From Pseudopithomyces maydicus (Eukaryota; Ascomycota; Dothideomycetes; Pleosporales; Didymosphaeriaceae): a DNA stretch of 64,000 nt. The notes under the pieces were generated by a model. That model was not told where the DNA came from and did no database searches. It saw only the letters and a program-made list of their open reading frames with translations. The DNA lies in contig JANTUC010000002.1 in NCBI GenBank assembly GCA_026873275.1, positions 806,001-870,000 of the forward strand, written 5' to 3'. A program made the position numbers and the translations under genes. Positions 33,089 to 43,459 of the stretch are shown one piece after another. The first letter of the stretch is position 1. Each line of letters starts with the position of its first letter.

Positions 33089-34598
33089 ATGTCGGGGACC
33101 AATGGCGTCTTCACGCCCAACATGCGCGCTGTGCCCACGGGCGACTTTGTCAAACCGAGCAGAAAGACTAATGGAGCTGGCGTGCAGGCTGAAGACACGC
33201 GGATATGCGTCGTCATGGTGGGATTACCTGCAAGAGGCAAGAGTCTGATAGCCCAAAAGGGTATGTTACGCCTGTATTCACCATGGGACCGAGCTGATTG
33301 TGCCAGTTGTTCGTTACCTTCACTGGCTGTCCATCAAAGCGAAGACCTTCAACGTCGGTCAATACCGCCGCACCGCTACACCCAACCCGTCCGCTGAATT
33401 TTTCGATACTTCGAACCCAGAGGGAGAGCGCTTGCGGAAAGCTGCCGCAGAAGCTGCGGTCAACGACATGTGCAAGTGGTTCGCCGAAGGACGGGGGCTG
33501 ATCGCCATATTAGATGCGACTAACTCGACCAAGAGCCGGCGTCGCTGGATACAAGAACGATGCCAGAAGGAAAACATCGAGACCTTGTTCGTTGAGTCCA
33601 AATGCGACGATGAGGACCTGATCATGAGCAACATATTGGAAGTCAAAACCACGTCGCCAGACTACGTCGGGCAGGATCCCGAAGAGGCAGCTGCCGATTT
33701 CCGCAACCGTATCCGAAATTACGAGAAGGTGTACCAGACCATCGATGAAGACGAGCGGGATCTCACCTACGTTAAATTGATCGACGTTGGCAAGCAGGTT
33801 ATCATCAACCAGATTCAAGACTATCTCCAGAGCAGAGTGGTGTATTACTTGATGAATCTTCACATCAAGCCCCGCTCAATTTGGCTGTCAAGGGTATGTA
33901 TAGTCACACGAGAATAATAGGTGTTGAGCTGACATCATTAGCACGGCGAGTCCAAATACAATCTCACTGGCCAGATTGGGGGAGACGCCGACCTTTCTGA
34001 TCGTGGCGATGCATACGCTCACGCTCTACCAGGCCTAGTCGCAAAGTCTGTTGGTGATGGTCGCAAACTGACAGTCTGGACCTCAACACTGAAACGGACT
34101 ATCCAAACTGCACGATTCCTTTCTTTCGAAAAGCTCGAATGGAAAGCCCTGGACGAACTCGACTCTGGTGTTTGTGATGGTCTGACCTACGCCGAGATAG
34201 AACAAAAGTACCCCGAAGACTTTGCGCAACGCGATGAAGACAAATACAACTACCGTTATCTAGGCGGCGAATCGTACCGCGACGTCGTCATCCGCCTCGA
34301 ACCCATCATCATGGAGCTTGAACGCAGCGAAAATATCCTGATTGTCACGCACCAAGCCATCCTTCGGTGTATCTATGCATATTTCATGAACGTGCCACAG
34401 GAACAGAGCCCGTGGATGGAGGTTCCGCTCCATACGTTGATCAAGCTCACGCCCAAAGCGTACTCGACGCAAGAGGAGAGGTTAAAGGCGGACATCCCTG
34501 CTGTCAGTACTTGGAGAGGTAAGGGCACTAAGGCTGAACATCAAGAGGTCGATGGCAGCGCGCCGAGCCCTACAGTAGCGGCAGGCAAAGCGGGCTAA
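33089..34598 (+). CDS. 6-phosphofructo-2-kinase / fructose-2,6-bisphosphatase
   Basis: Bifunctional enzyme that makes and breaks fructose-2,6-bisphosphate, the allosteric switch between glycolysis and gluconeogenesis. It has 471 aa in three exons (33089-33260, 33307-33893, 33942-34598; introns 46 and 48 bp). The kinase half has the Walker A loop GLPARGKS and the substrate-loop region KTFNVGQYRR. The phosphatase half opens with SRHGESKYNLTGQIGGDADL, the phosphoglycerate-mutase-type RHG motif with its catalytic His, and includes LDELDSGVCDGLTYAEIEQKYP and ILIVTHQAILRC. All key residues of both domains that I can check are present, so both activities are plausible, unlike some yeast paralogues with only one. 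Confidence 0.94.
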
Positions 34599-35939
34599 GG
34601 GTCGATCTCTGGGTGCGGCGCCACGATCCCTCTTGCCTTAGAGCTTACTCTTTGCCCAGCGCCTACGGCTCCGGCAGCGAGGGCGCAGAGGTATAAATGA
34701 AATACATGGACTCCCAAGCGGGCGGGACTCTGCTTGGCAGCGCAATTGGGACCAATCTCTCGGATCAAAAGCACGTGGTGGGCGTCTTGGCATTAAAATC
34801 GGCTTGGGTATCAATATTCTCTTATCCGCTACATGCGGCTTTTCGGCTTACGATTATGACTGGCATGTTTTCTTGCATGAGCATCCGGTGCAAGGGGCTT
34901 TGGTTTGCGCTTGTTTATTCATCAACATAGAAGAGTCGGATATTGCAGGGCCTAGGCATATTATGGTATATATCAATGATACAAGTACATTCTGCCTTAT
35001 GATAAACGAGAGTGAATTCAAGAAATTTCTCATGCGTCTGATTCGATGCACACGTTGGTCCTGAGCGATGAAGGGCCAGTCCGTTTCTTCTGACTTACTG
35101 GCTGTCGTACCTAATGGTGAATGTAAAAAACAAAAAGAGTCAGCATGCAGCGTGATTGATTGAATCATATTAGTTAAAACAAAAAAGGTAAGTTCCCCTT
35201 TTGGGTGTCCATGGTACGCTCGGTATGGTTGAGGTATCCAGCTAAAAATTAGCTCTTGTGTGGAGTTGCCTTCAGAAGATTAAGCCTATTACAATGGATA
35301 GCAAGAAGAAGCGCATGCGCCGTGTGTTGGGGTCCATGACCACAGCGTGGAGTGCTGCGATATCTAAGTACGGTTGTTGATACGGTTGCCGTTACCATAT
35401 CAAGCCCCAATTTAGGGTCCCAACGTCCAAATAACAGTCGGCGCGCGCCAGGGTGGGGATCGTGATCGATATCCGATGTAGTTTTAGACTCTCTTCAATC
35501 TTGGGGCGTTTGGTTGAGGGGCCTAGTATCCCCATGTTCCAGAGAAATGTTGGTCGCTGCTGTATATCTTCTGTGTTTCCCATGCGACGCTGTTTCCTTC
35601 TTTCCGAGGGACACTTACGCAAGAACAACAGTAGTAAAATCTCAGCTTCAACGGCGGCACGCTTTTCTTCAGACCCTTACCTAAGAACAACAGCCGTAAA
35701 TCTCAGCTTCAACAGCGACCCCCATTACGACCACGACATACCTCTGCAGCAACAGCAGCAGTGTGTTTCAGCTTCAAAGGTGAGTCCCAGTAAAGCCACA
35801 ACACCAACGCCTAGCAAGCTGTTCTGGCACTGACACAACAGTAAGTCAAAAGCAAACATATAGCGGGTACTTCATCCCGACTTATCCTACTCTGCAACCC
35901 CTCTATACCAACAGTCGCCTGCCGCTTTTCCCTTTAAAG
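34599..35939. other. Intergenic region, 1.3 kb, with a short direct repeat
   Basis: No gene is convincing. It includes a diverged direct repeat (35614-35717) close to the start of the orphan gene, probably in its leader. A possible intron donor (aaggtgagt at about 35778) suggests 5' UTR splicing. Confidence 0.45.
35614..35717 (+). repeat. Two ~43-bp direct repeats upstream of the orphan gene
   Basis: Copy 1 starts at 35614 (cttacgcaagaacaacag) and copy 2 at 35676 (cttacctaagaacaacag). Both continue through gtaaa..tctcagcttcaac and end in a gcg. Period about 62 bp. They differ at several positions and by one A. Confidence 0.75.
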
Positions 35940-37870
35940 ATGGCTTCTCCAGAGCGCATCATCCGTGCAAAATACGAGAAGACCCTATTGGGAGTGTTCG
36001 GTCTCTCTTCAAGAGAGACGACCCAGTTCACAAGTGCAAGCGCCGTTGAAAGAACATTCGGCCTTGCTGCACAATCACAGCCTCGATCGCGCAAGCCGAT
36101 TCCAACAATATGGAACGGTAGATACCCTGATGGCAAGACGTTCACCTGGGGAGAACCAGCTCTCGCCCAGAGCCGCGCTCCCGTCTGCACGCATATAAAA
36201 GCGTGGATAAATGATCCTAACAGTCGCACATCCACCGCTGATCAGACAGAGGCGTGGAAAGCAGACTTCAACGCAGACATGGAGTGGCACCGGAGGGCCA
36301 GTCAGGCACAAACGGAGGCGAGATGCGATATCGTCTTCAAGACATGGAAGAGCGGTCACGCTCTAAATCGGTACCACAGCGACCTTCCATACGCAACGAT
36401 ACCAGGGCTGCAAGACTGGGAAATGAAATGCGCGCTTGATGGAGATTGGAAGGGGATAAGCCATATGCTCAAGGATGAGCAGGAGTTGGTGGAGCCAGAA
36501 AACTTGAAGCCAGATCCAGACTTCAAGCTTGAGTGGAAGCTTGCTGTCAAGGTCTATAGGCTCAAGCAAGCCCATGATACAGCCAGGGCAATGGCGGATA
36601 CCGAGGCGGGCGGGGAACACGCTATTTACGCCGAACTCGTCAATCATCATCTGGGCGAGGCTGAAAAAGAAGCCAAAAACAGGTGCAATCAAAAGAAGAC
36701 GACAGTGAAGAGCAAAGCGGCTCTGTCGTCAAGGACACCTAAGCTTCAAAAGAAGTCGCCAGGCGAGGAAACGAACGGACAATGCCTGAAGCGGAAGCGT
36801 GACGAGACAGAGGATGCATCTTTGCCTGCCTCAAAGGTCCTTCAAATATCTCGAGGCTGTTGCATGGCCGCAGACCCCGAGGTTCGTCGTTCGACTCGCG
36901 AGAGGAAACCCAGGGTCCACTCCGACACGCTAGACCCTGTTCCGCTCCCGCCTACCACAAACGGCCAGCCAACGTTCTTCAGGCCATACCGCCTGGTCCT
37001 CCGTCTGCCACCACCTCCCCCTTCAAAACTTGTCACGCTGCGTCTTCCACCGGCCGCCCTGGCGCGTTTCCCCTCATGATGCCGCACAACCAGCAGTATC
37101 TCAACACCGTGCTCAATCCAGGGCAGTCCTCACATCGGCCGACTGGTCTCAATGCCGCGCAACGATCACAGCAAGCGCGCGGTAAACCATATGCGTCTCC
37201 CACTGCAGGCGAGCCCTATGAAGCGAGGCAGAAGCGCGAGCACGCCGCCCAAATCCTGGGAAGCTTGGAATTACTTGTTTGGTATGCGAATGTTAGGAAT
37301 GAGGTGTGTTTCAATCGGGCTTTTGATTGCCTATCTCTTTCACGTACTTGGGTGGCGTTTTGCATCAGCGCCTGTTCATGAGGTGGACTTGAAACACTTG
37401 CACGATTTACTTTGCTCTTGGTCATTATTGCATTGCATACAGCATTTCTTGTATATCCGTACGTCACGGATCAGGGCGGATCGACGCCCTCTATTTGTAC
37501 ACATCATCAGCATCTGCGCGATACCCCTTCTGTTATCCAAATACCCATTCTGTATTGTCAGCTAGTATAGCTAATTATCATCAAACCATCCATATTGCTT
37601 GCATGTCCACTATCTGACATCCTACAGTCTGTGGCCCAAACACGCAGACACTTTCAGAACGTACAGCTCGGCCTCCCAGACGACAAAGTTCTCCTGCGAG
37701 AAGAGTACGAGGTACCTCCTGAGCAGCGGAGGAAAGACGATGCTGGAAGTATCGCTCATGGCAGCCCAGCACGGCGCAGCCCAGCACGGGGAAGTCCGGC
37801 AAGAAGTACCAAAGGGAAGGGTAGGGAGAGCGAGAAGGGAAAGGGAAGAGAGGTCAGCATGGGACTGTGA
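35940..37870 (+). CDS. Orphan fungal protein of unknown function, one frameshift
   Basis: I do not recognise an enzyme family. Exon 1 (35940-37303) encodes an N-terminal region with Trp-rich segments (TIWNGRYPDGKTFTWGEPAL, AWKADFNADMEWHRRASQAQ), a Lys/Arg-rich disordered middle (CLKRKRDETED, RRSTRERKPR), then a repetitive hydrophobic motif (LVLRLPPPPPSKLVTLRLPP). The stop TGA at 37077-37079 overlaps a Met-Met in the next frame, which continues as MMPHNQQYLNTVLNPGQSSH and AAQILGSLELLVWYANVRNE. One extra C in 37070-37073 joins the two. An intron (37304-37627, 324 bp) then leads to SVAQTRRHFQNVQLGLPDDK and an SPAR-repeat basic tail. Total 536 codons. The pattern recalls lineage-specific Pleosporales genes. 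Confidence 0.6.
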
Positions 37871-38991
37871 AGCTCGAATGTGTTCATGTACATGAGTATT
37901 TTGGGGGCAGTGGAGTTTAACGACCAGGGTGCCTGATCTTTGGAAGGTCTCGATATCAAGCGAGATAGCATGCAATGGCGTTTGGTGGGTTTGGTCCGGT
38001 GGAAGCAATACAAATTTTGATACCCAACGTGCATGTACAGATAATCTGGGAACTTCAATATAAGTCTTTCATACCTATATATTGCACATTCACAGGGCCT
38101 GACTCGATACTAGACAACATATAATGAGATGCCGATAATCCCGTTAAATAGTCAGCTCAGTAATGCTGACTCCGTTATCTGCAATGCCTCTACTTGACAC
38201 ACCTGGGCACCTGCACCTGGGGCACCTGGGCACCTGTGGGCAGAGGCATATTCACGTGATGTGGTTATGTAAGCTTATCAACATCAACCATGACTGTAGG
38301 TGACGACGGGCGGCCACGAACTCGTGAACCACAACAGTCATGAAGCTGAAACTGAGCATGAAGCTTCTCGTACCACGTACAAGGCTAGTTGACTGGTTGT
38401 AAGGAACAGATTGGCACACAAATAGGCAGTCGTGAACAATCATCCTCGCGACGGTGAGGTCGACGAGGCTAACATGCGCAAACCTGATGCATCGAACATT
38501 GCAAGGGTTTTGAAATAGTACAGGAGGGCTGAGACTCTAGATTGGCTTCGCTGCGTTGATGTCCATGCCCTCCACCGGAGGCCACCCATGCTCAAGCCCC
38601 AAACCACCACACAGGCCCAGGGTGTAGAAAGTGATGTACATCACCTTTTATTGGTGTTAGACTGAAATCTTTGGCCATGCTGTGACCAGAAAGTCGAATA
38701 GTGAGGTCTCTGTAGGTCTTCGGGGTTGGGTGCAGGGAGGGGGTAGGAACTGATGCGCAGGGTGGGTGTGGGCTTGGCATGTTCCTGCGCCCTACATATA
38801 ACTGCGCACGCCCACCCACCCTCTCGCTCACTCTTACTCCCCAACCCTCTCCGTAGTAACCAACCTCCACCAACCACATAGTAGTTTGAAACCGATACCA
38901 AGTGGCTTACCCAACACCCTTAAAATATTCGATACCCTTTTGGGCTCTAGTTATTCTTTCCTCGTTACGCTGCTCTTGCGGGCATCTGACC
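37871..38991. other. Intergenic region, 1.1 kb, with CACCTG cluster
   Basis: No gene is seen. It contains the CACCTG tandem cluster at 38200-38236. The antisense ORFs in this interval are short and unsupported. Confidence 0.5.
38200..38236. repeat. Five clustered CACCTG hexamers
   Basis: CACCTG occurs at 38200, 38208, 38214, 38223 and 38231, that is, five times in 37 bp. It could be a short minisatellite or a cluster of E-box-type (CANNTG) sites. Confidence 0.8.
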
Positions 38992-39552
38992 ATGCCGTCA
39001 CCGCCATATCCGGGCCCACCCTCACCCACAATCTCTCCATCCTTCAGTGATCCCTTGTTGTATCGAAGAATGGATTACCGCCACGGAAATGTCGTTCGAA
39101 TCACTGAGTCTCGTCGCCGATCACCCGTGGTATCGAGCCCTGGCTCAAACCAGAGCATCCCGTCTCTTCACCTAATGCCGAGAGAAACACCCACAACGCC
39201 GTCTTACAAAAGCCTCAAGGTATCTTCTCCACTTCATTCTCATTCGACCCGATCAAGTCAACAACATCGCCATCAAGGTGGCACCAAGCCGTCAAAGTCA
39301 TCTTCAAAATCGAAAGCCCAAGTAGTTATCGTGCAAGGGCCCATATCCGTCTCGGTGGATTTTCAAAAACGGGACGCGATGCCACATGTCAGCGTGGGTA
39401 TATACACACCTCCCCCAACGCCGCGAATAAGTCGACTCGCAACCCCTGAATTGGATGATCTTGAAGAGAGACCTTTCTGCGAATGTTGTACCAGTAGGAC
39501 GGCCAAGTATTGTGCTGGGTGTGGCTATGTGCTGGGCCGTTGTGGCAAGTGA
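38992..39552 (+). CDS. Small Pro/Ser-rich protein with a C-terminal Cys cluster
   Basis: A single-exon ORF of 186 aa from ATG 38992 (MPSPPYPGPPSPTISPSFSD); the frame is open further upstream, but no better ATG exists. Most of the protein is Ser/Pro/Arg-rich and probably disordered. A short hydrophobic block (AQVVIVQGPISVSVDFQ) lies mid-protein, and the last 25 residues carry a tight Cys cluster (FCECCTSRTAKYCAGCGYVL) of CxCC..CxxC type that could bind zinc. It resembles lineage-specific small fungal proteins; function unknown. Confidence 0.55.
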   Translation: MPSPPYPGPPSPTISPSFSDPLLYRRMDYRHGNVVRITESRRRSPVVSSPGSNQSIPSLHLMPRETPTTPSYKSLKVSSPLHSHSTRSSQQHRHQGGTKPSKSSSKSKAQVVIVQGPISVSVDFQKRDAMPHVSVGIYTPPPTPRISRLATPELDDLEERPFCECCTSRTAKYCAGCGYVLGRCGK

Positions 39553-39846
39553 TGGTGTTGATATATTTCCTTCTGGCTTCTCTGGTATTGATACATCATG
39601 CTCTCTTTCTTATATCCAGGTATCTTCGCGCGGTCGTTTGGGATGTAGTACAACGGAGTTTTCTTTTTTTTTTCTCTTTTGCTTTTTGGTAGGGCGCCGG
39701 ATTGGTTTGAGCTCAGGAGCCATCATCGCGCGACTCAATCATGGTCGAAGATAGCTAAGAAGTAGGAATTGATTGAACACCATACTGCGTCATCGTTTGG
39801 TTGCACATATCCCTGAAAGGCTTTCACATGGGATACTTTGGCGACT

Positions 39847-40485
39847 TTACTCCTGTGCACGTTCGCTCTCCACGACAAAGTATCTCCCAAGTTTCTTCTC
39901 CGCCGACCCCAGGACATCCCAATTCTCGACATCGGAGGCGTCCACAGGAGTCGTGTCCCTTTGTATGCGCTTGTAGTGTTTTCCGACAACCTTCTCCTTT
40001 GCCAGTGCGTCTTGCAGCGTCTCGAGCGTGACTGTCTGTTCTTGTTCTGCAGCAGCAGTCTCATCTCTGATAACCCTCAATGGCTCCACGCCCATTGTGT
40101 CCACCTCTTGTATTTTCCCCACAAAATGCAGCTGGTCCGAAAGCGTCGAAAGCATACGATTCTCCTCTTCTTGGGATTTCGGCATCGGCAGAGCAGAGAG
40201 GCGTAGAAGATGGTGCAGCTGTGACGTTGTAATTTTAAGAGCGCCTGCTTCGTCCTTTGCATCGTTGGCGTCGTATTCCGGAGGGAGGAGCGATTCTATT
40301 GTCCATGTTGGTTTCGAGTCCAGAGCTGCCTCGATGTCTTCAATGCTCATCGATTTCGACACAGGTGTCGAGCTTTCCTGCACGAACGCAAGTCTCGCGG
40401 ATGTATGCAGCAGGGCTGACGGCCGTAGTGTGTGTCGCAGTACACCCCCTGAGCGGAACAAGGCACGGCAAAAAATCATCCTCAT
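39847..40485 (-). CDS. Mitochondrial GatC-like subunit of Glu-tRNA(Gln) amidotransferase
   Basis: A 212-aa protein with a mitochondrial-type N-terminus (MRMIFCRALFRSGGVLRHTL). The core LHHLLRLSALPMPKSQEEEN and TLSDQLHFVGKIQEVDTMGV match the GatC family. GatC stabilises the GatAB amidotransferase that converts Glu-tRNA(Gln) to Gln-tRNA(Gln) in mitochondria. Single exon, intact frame. It is divergently arranged with SEC17 across 300 bp. The C-terminal extension (ENWDVLGSAEKKLGRYFVVE) resembles fungal versions. The assignment rests on the GatC core only. Confidence 0.8.
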   Translation of the reverse strand: MRMIFCRALFRSGGVLRHTLRPSALLHTSARLAFVQESSTPVSKSMSIEDIEAALDSKPTWTIESLLPPEYDANDAKDEAGALKITTSQLHHLLRLSALPMPKSQEEENRMLSTLSDQLHFVGKIQEVDTMGVEPLRVIRDETAAAEQEQTVTLETLQDALAKEKVVGKHYKRIQRDTTPVDASDVENWDVLGSAEKKLGRYFVVESERAQE

Positions 40486-40785
40486 GGTGAATTAACAATG
40501 AGCTAATAGGGTAGCTACTGTGAAGCATGAGAGTGGTGAGGTTGAATCCGAAGAGGTGAAGTCGCGATGCGCTTTACCCAATCAAGAACCTTCCGCCGAG
40601 GCTTTCCCGCAGCCAGCAGCGCAAGCTCGGACCATGTGGGAGCGTCATCTTCCATGCTCCGCCTGGCTTTATCAGACCCCAACTGTCGCAGCCCCGGTTT
40701 GGACAAGGTGCCAGATTTCGCTTTCCTGTATACACAAAATCTTACCATTATTGAAAACACCCAAAAACACCTGACAACACCCATC

Positions 40786-42029
40786 ATGGCTGGCGATCCC
40801 CGAGCGTTGCTTCGACAGGTGGGGAACATCCTCAAGCACAGCCACAGGTATCGGATGCTGATGTATGAGAACAGGCAGAACAGAGCCTCTCGAAGGCTGG
40901 TGGAGGATTTAGTTTCTTCGGTGGAAGGCAAGAGAAATGTAGGATCCGCATCTGAGCATCAGTATATGGTTAAGACTGACATGCATCGAAGATGAGGCAG
41001 CAGCTGACCAGTTCATCGCTGCCGCCAACGCGTTCAGAATGCAGAAGATGGGTAAGATAAGCCATAATATCTTGGAGCACTTTATTGAGAGTTTGAAAGC
41101 TCTTTCCAGTCCACTAACAATCTTCCAGGCAAGGAGGCCGGTGAGGCATTCGAAAAGGCAGCCCAAGTCCAAAAGCAGAACCTGAACGAGCCTGACGACG
41201 AAGCCAACACACTCACTGAGGCCTTTAGTACGCCCGCTTTGCTCGCCGAACAAGTCACGTGAGGCTAACCAGAAACAGAGGCTTACCGCAAAGACGACCC
41301 TGAGGCAGCGGCACGGTGCCTGGACCGAGCTATCGCACATTATTGCAGCAAGGGTAACTTCCGCCGTGCAGCAACGCACAAGCAAAACCTAGGTGAACTG
41401 TTCGAAGTTGAGCTGGGCGACAATACGCGTGCAGCTGCTGCCTACGAAGAGGCTGCCGGTTGGTACGAGAGTGTATGTTTTCCTCGATCATATTTGTCTT
41501 GTTTCTTACCGCTGACATGCAATAGGATAACGCTGAAGTAAACACCCCCATGATTTCATTGTCCGTCAACGATAAAGAGAATATTTCTAACCACACATAT
41601 CCCAAACAGGCTCTCGCCAACAAGCTGTGGCTCAAGACAGCTGACTTGGTTGCCCTCGATGGCAAAGACTACTACCACGCAATTGGTCTCTACGAAAAGG
41701 TAGCAAAGTCTTCAATCAACAACAATCTCATGCGCTGGTCTGTCAAGGAGTATCTACTCAAGGCTGGTATTTGCCAGCTCTGCACTAACGACGAAGTTGG
41801 CGCCACGACGGCTCTGGATAGGTACCGTGAACTGGACCCAAGCTTCACACAGCAGAGGGAACACCAGCTCCTGGTGGACTTGCTACAGGCAGTCAAGGAC
41901 GGAGATCAGGAGGTCTTTGCCGACAAGTTGTTCCAATACGATCAGTTGAGCAAGCTTGATAAGTGGAAGACGACGCTGCTTTTGCGAATCAAGGGTGCGA
42001 TCGAGAGCAAGGAGGAAGACTTCTCTTAG
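40786..42029 (+). CDS. SEC17: Alpha-SNAP (Sec17), SNARE-disassembly adaptor
   Basis: Recruits the NSF ATPase (Sec18) to SNARE complexes after membrane fusion. Seven exons: 40786-40818, 40875-40938, 40992-41050, 41128-41227, 41279-41472, 41526-41537 and 41610-42029, giving 293 aa, the normal family length. Splicing reconstructs MAGDPRALLRQ followed by AEQSLSKAGGGFSFFGGRQE and AAANAFRMQKMGKEAGEAFE. TPR-like repeats cover most of the protein. The conserved C-terminus FQYDQLSKLDKWKTTLLLRI, needed to stimulate Sec18, is intact. Exon 6 is a 12-nt micro-exon coding DNAE. No frame errors. Confidence 0.95.
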
Positions 42030-42192
42030 ATGGGTGACATGCTTTGCGACGCGGCAGGATTGAAATGAGGAAATTTGGACTGTACGACAGTTTATGATAC
42101 ACCTAAGCAGCAGACTTGACTGTGGGTACCTTGAAAGGGGTGTCTACATTTGAGCCTAAATTTTATAATACAATGCAAGAAATCGACAGAGC

Positions 42193-42927
42193 TCATGCTG
42201 CGACCATTGCCGTTCTTCCGCTTCTCTCTTCCATCTTTCCGCTAACGCCTACACGCTTACGGGGCCTCACACCAGAAACCAAGCTATCCATAACTTGTCC
42301 CATTGTTGCTCCTGCTTCAATCTCCCATTTGTGTTGCCAACCATTAGCACCAACTTCAATAACGTGAAATGGAATCGCCGGCCTCGTCGCGTACATATTT
42401 CGCCACAGCTCTTCCCCACATCGTTGTAAGTGTTCCTCCCCACCACGACCTACAAGTGGAAGGTGCAAACAGTCCCCCTCGTATGTACCACCAAAACAGG
42501 CCCAATTGAACTCTCGCCCCCTACACCGTATATTATCCGCTACCTGAGGTAGAAGCGCCTCGTCCACGTACGACAAATTCATCAAATCATCTGGCGAAGC
42601 GTGATCGAAGTACCCGAGCGCTAGCATACACTCTCTATCTCGTCTGGCTCGAAGCCTGGAAAAGTGCTTCTGCATGTACATGGGAAACATCTTTTCTAGC
42701 AGCGGATTTAACTGGACTGCGGTCGTTTTCCTTGTTGCTGGATGGATTGTGTGATCGAGGAAGAGAACTTCACGGAAAGGCCGGGCGCTTAAGATGACAA
42801 GGTTACATGTTTTGTTGGTAAGACGGGCGCGCAGCAGGTTGAGAGGGGAGAGCCCTGCGAACAGGAGTATTTGTTCGACTAATTCAGCTATGTTGAAGAC
42901 GCTTTGTTGGGGTGAGTGGTAGCTCAT
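42193..42927 (-). CDS. F-box-like protein
   Basis: Single-exon protein of 244 aa. Residues about 10-55 form a degenerate F-box (FNIAELVEQILLFAGLSPLN..LLRARLTNKTCN), which would bind Skp1 in an SCF ubiquitin ligase. The rest has no recognised substrate domain; it includes a repeated-Arg helix (HFSRLRARRDRECMLALGYF). Fungal F-box genes of this layout are numerous and fast-evolving. It lies 163 bp beyond the SEC17 stop codon, on the opposite strand. Confidence 0.7.
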   Translation of the reverse strand: MSYHSPQQSVFNIAELVEQILLFAGLSPLNLLRARLTNKTCNLVILSARPFREVLFLDHTIHPATRKTTAVQLNPLLEKMFPMYMQKHFSRLRARRDRECMLALGYFDHASPDDLMNLSYVDEALLPQVADNIRCRGREFNWACFGGTYEGDCLHLPLVGRGGEEHLQRCGEELWRNMYATRPAIPFHVIEVGANGWQHKWEIEAGATMGQVMDSLVSGVRPRKRVGVSGKMEERSGRTAMVAA

Positions 42928-43459
42928 CCTGGAAAGTTACGTGAGATGCCAAAGGCTGAGAAGAGTGATGGAAGCGTTGGGTGTAGTTGAATAATTGTAT
43001 GATATTGGAGAGTGCCCGTAACTAAGGGACAGCCAGAAATCGATGGCGGTGGATTCAAATGGCACGAGTTCACAGGTTTATATCAATTAGACTGGCCTAC
43101 ATTTAGACTACCGGGCGTACGAATAGGAGTTTAACCGTTTGGTTCTATGTTGGTATCTCGTGGTGGGGCTGCTGAAAGCTTGTTCCTCAAATGGTGATGG
43201 TGCAAGTTGTGTTCACTTTGTTATACCTTTTTGGTAGCTAGATTGCCCACCATTGACCACTGAGGATGTAGCGCTTACTCACCCCCCGGCCAGCTATACT
43301 AAGTTTCACGAGGTCCTTGATTAAATGCATGACTACACCGAAAACGAGGAACGAACATGCGAGCTATGCGGGCTATCTATTTGGGCCCTAAGGAGATATA
43401 ATGAGAACATCCATTATTGTAGGTTACTGCCTGAGAATATATTCAAGTGAATTCCAGTG
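42928..43459. other. Intergenic region, no gene seen
   Basis: About 530 bp between two minus-strand F-box genes. A/T-rich, no repeats recognised. Confidence 0.5.

Noticed and set aside
40860..40938. Frameshift in SEC17 near the N-terminus
   Set aside because: A proper intron (40819-40874) placed before GCAGAACAG gives AEQSLSKAGGGFSFF without any indel.
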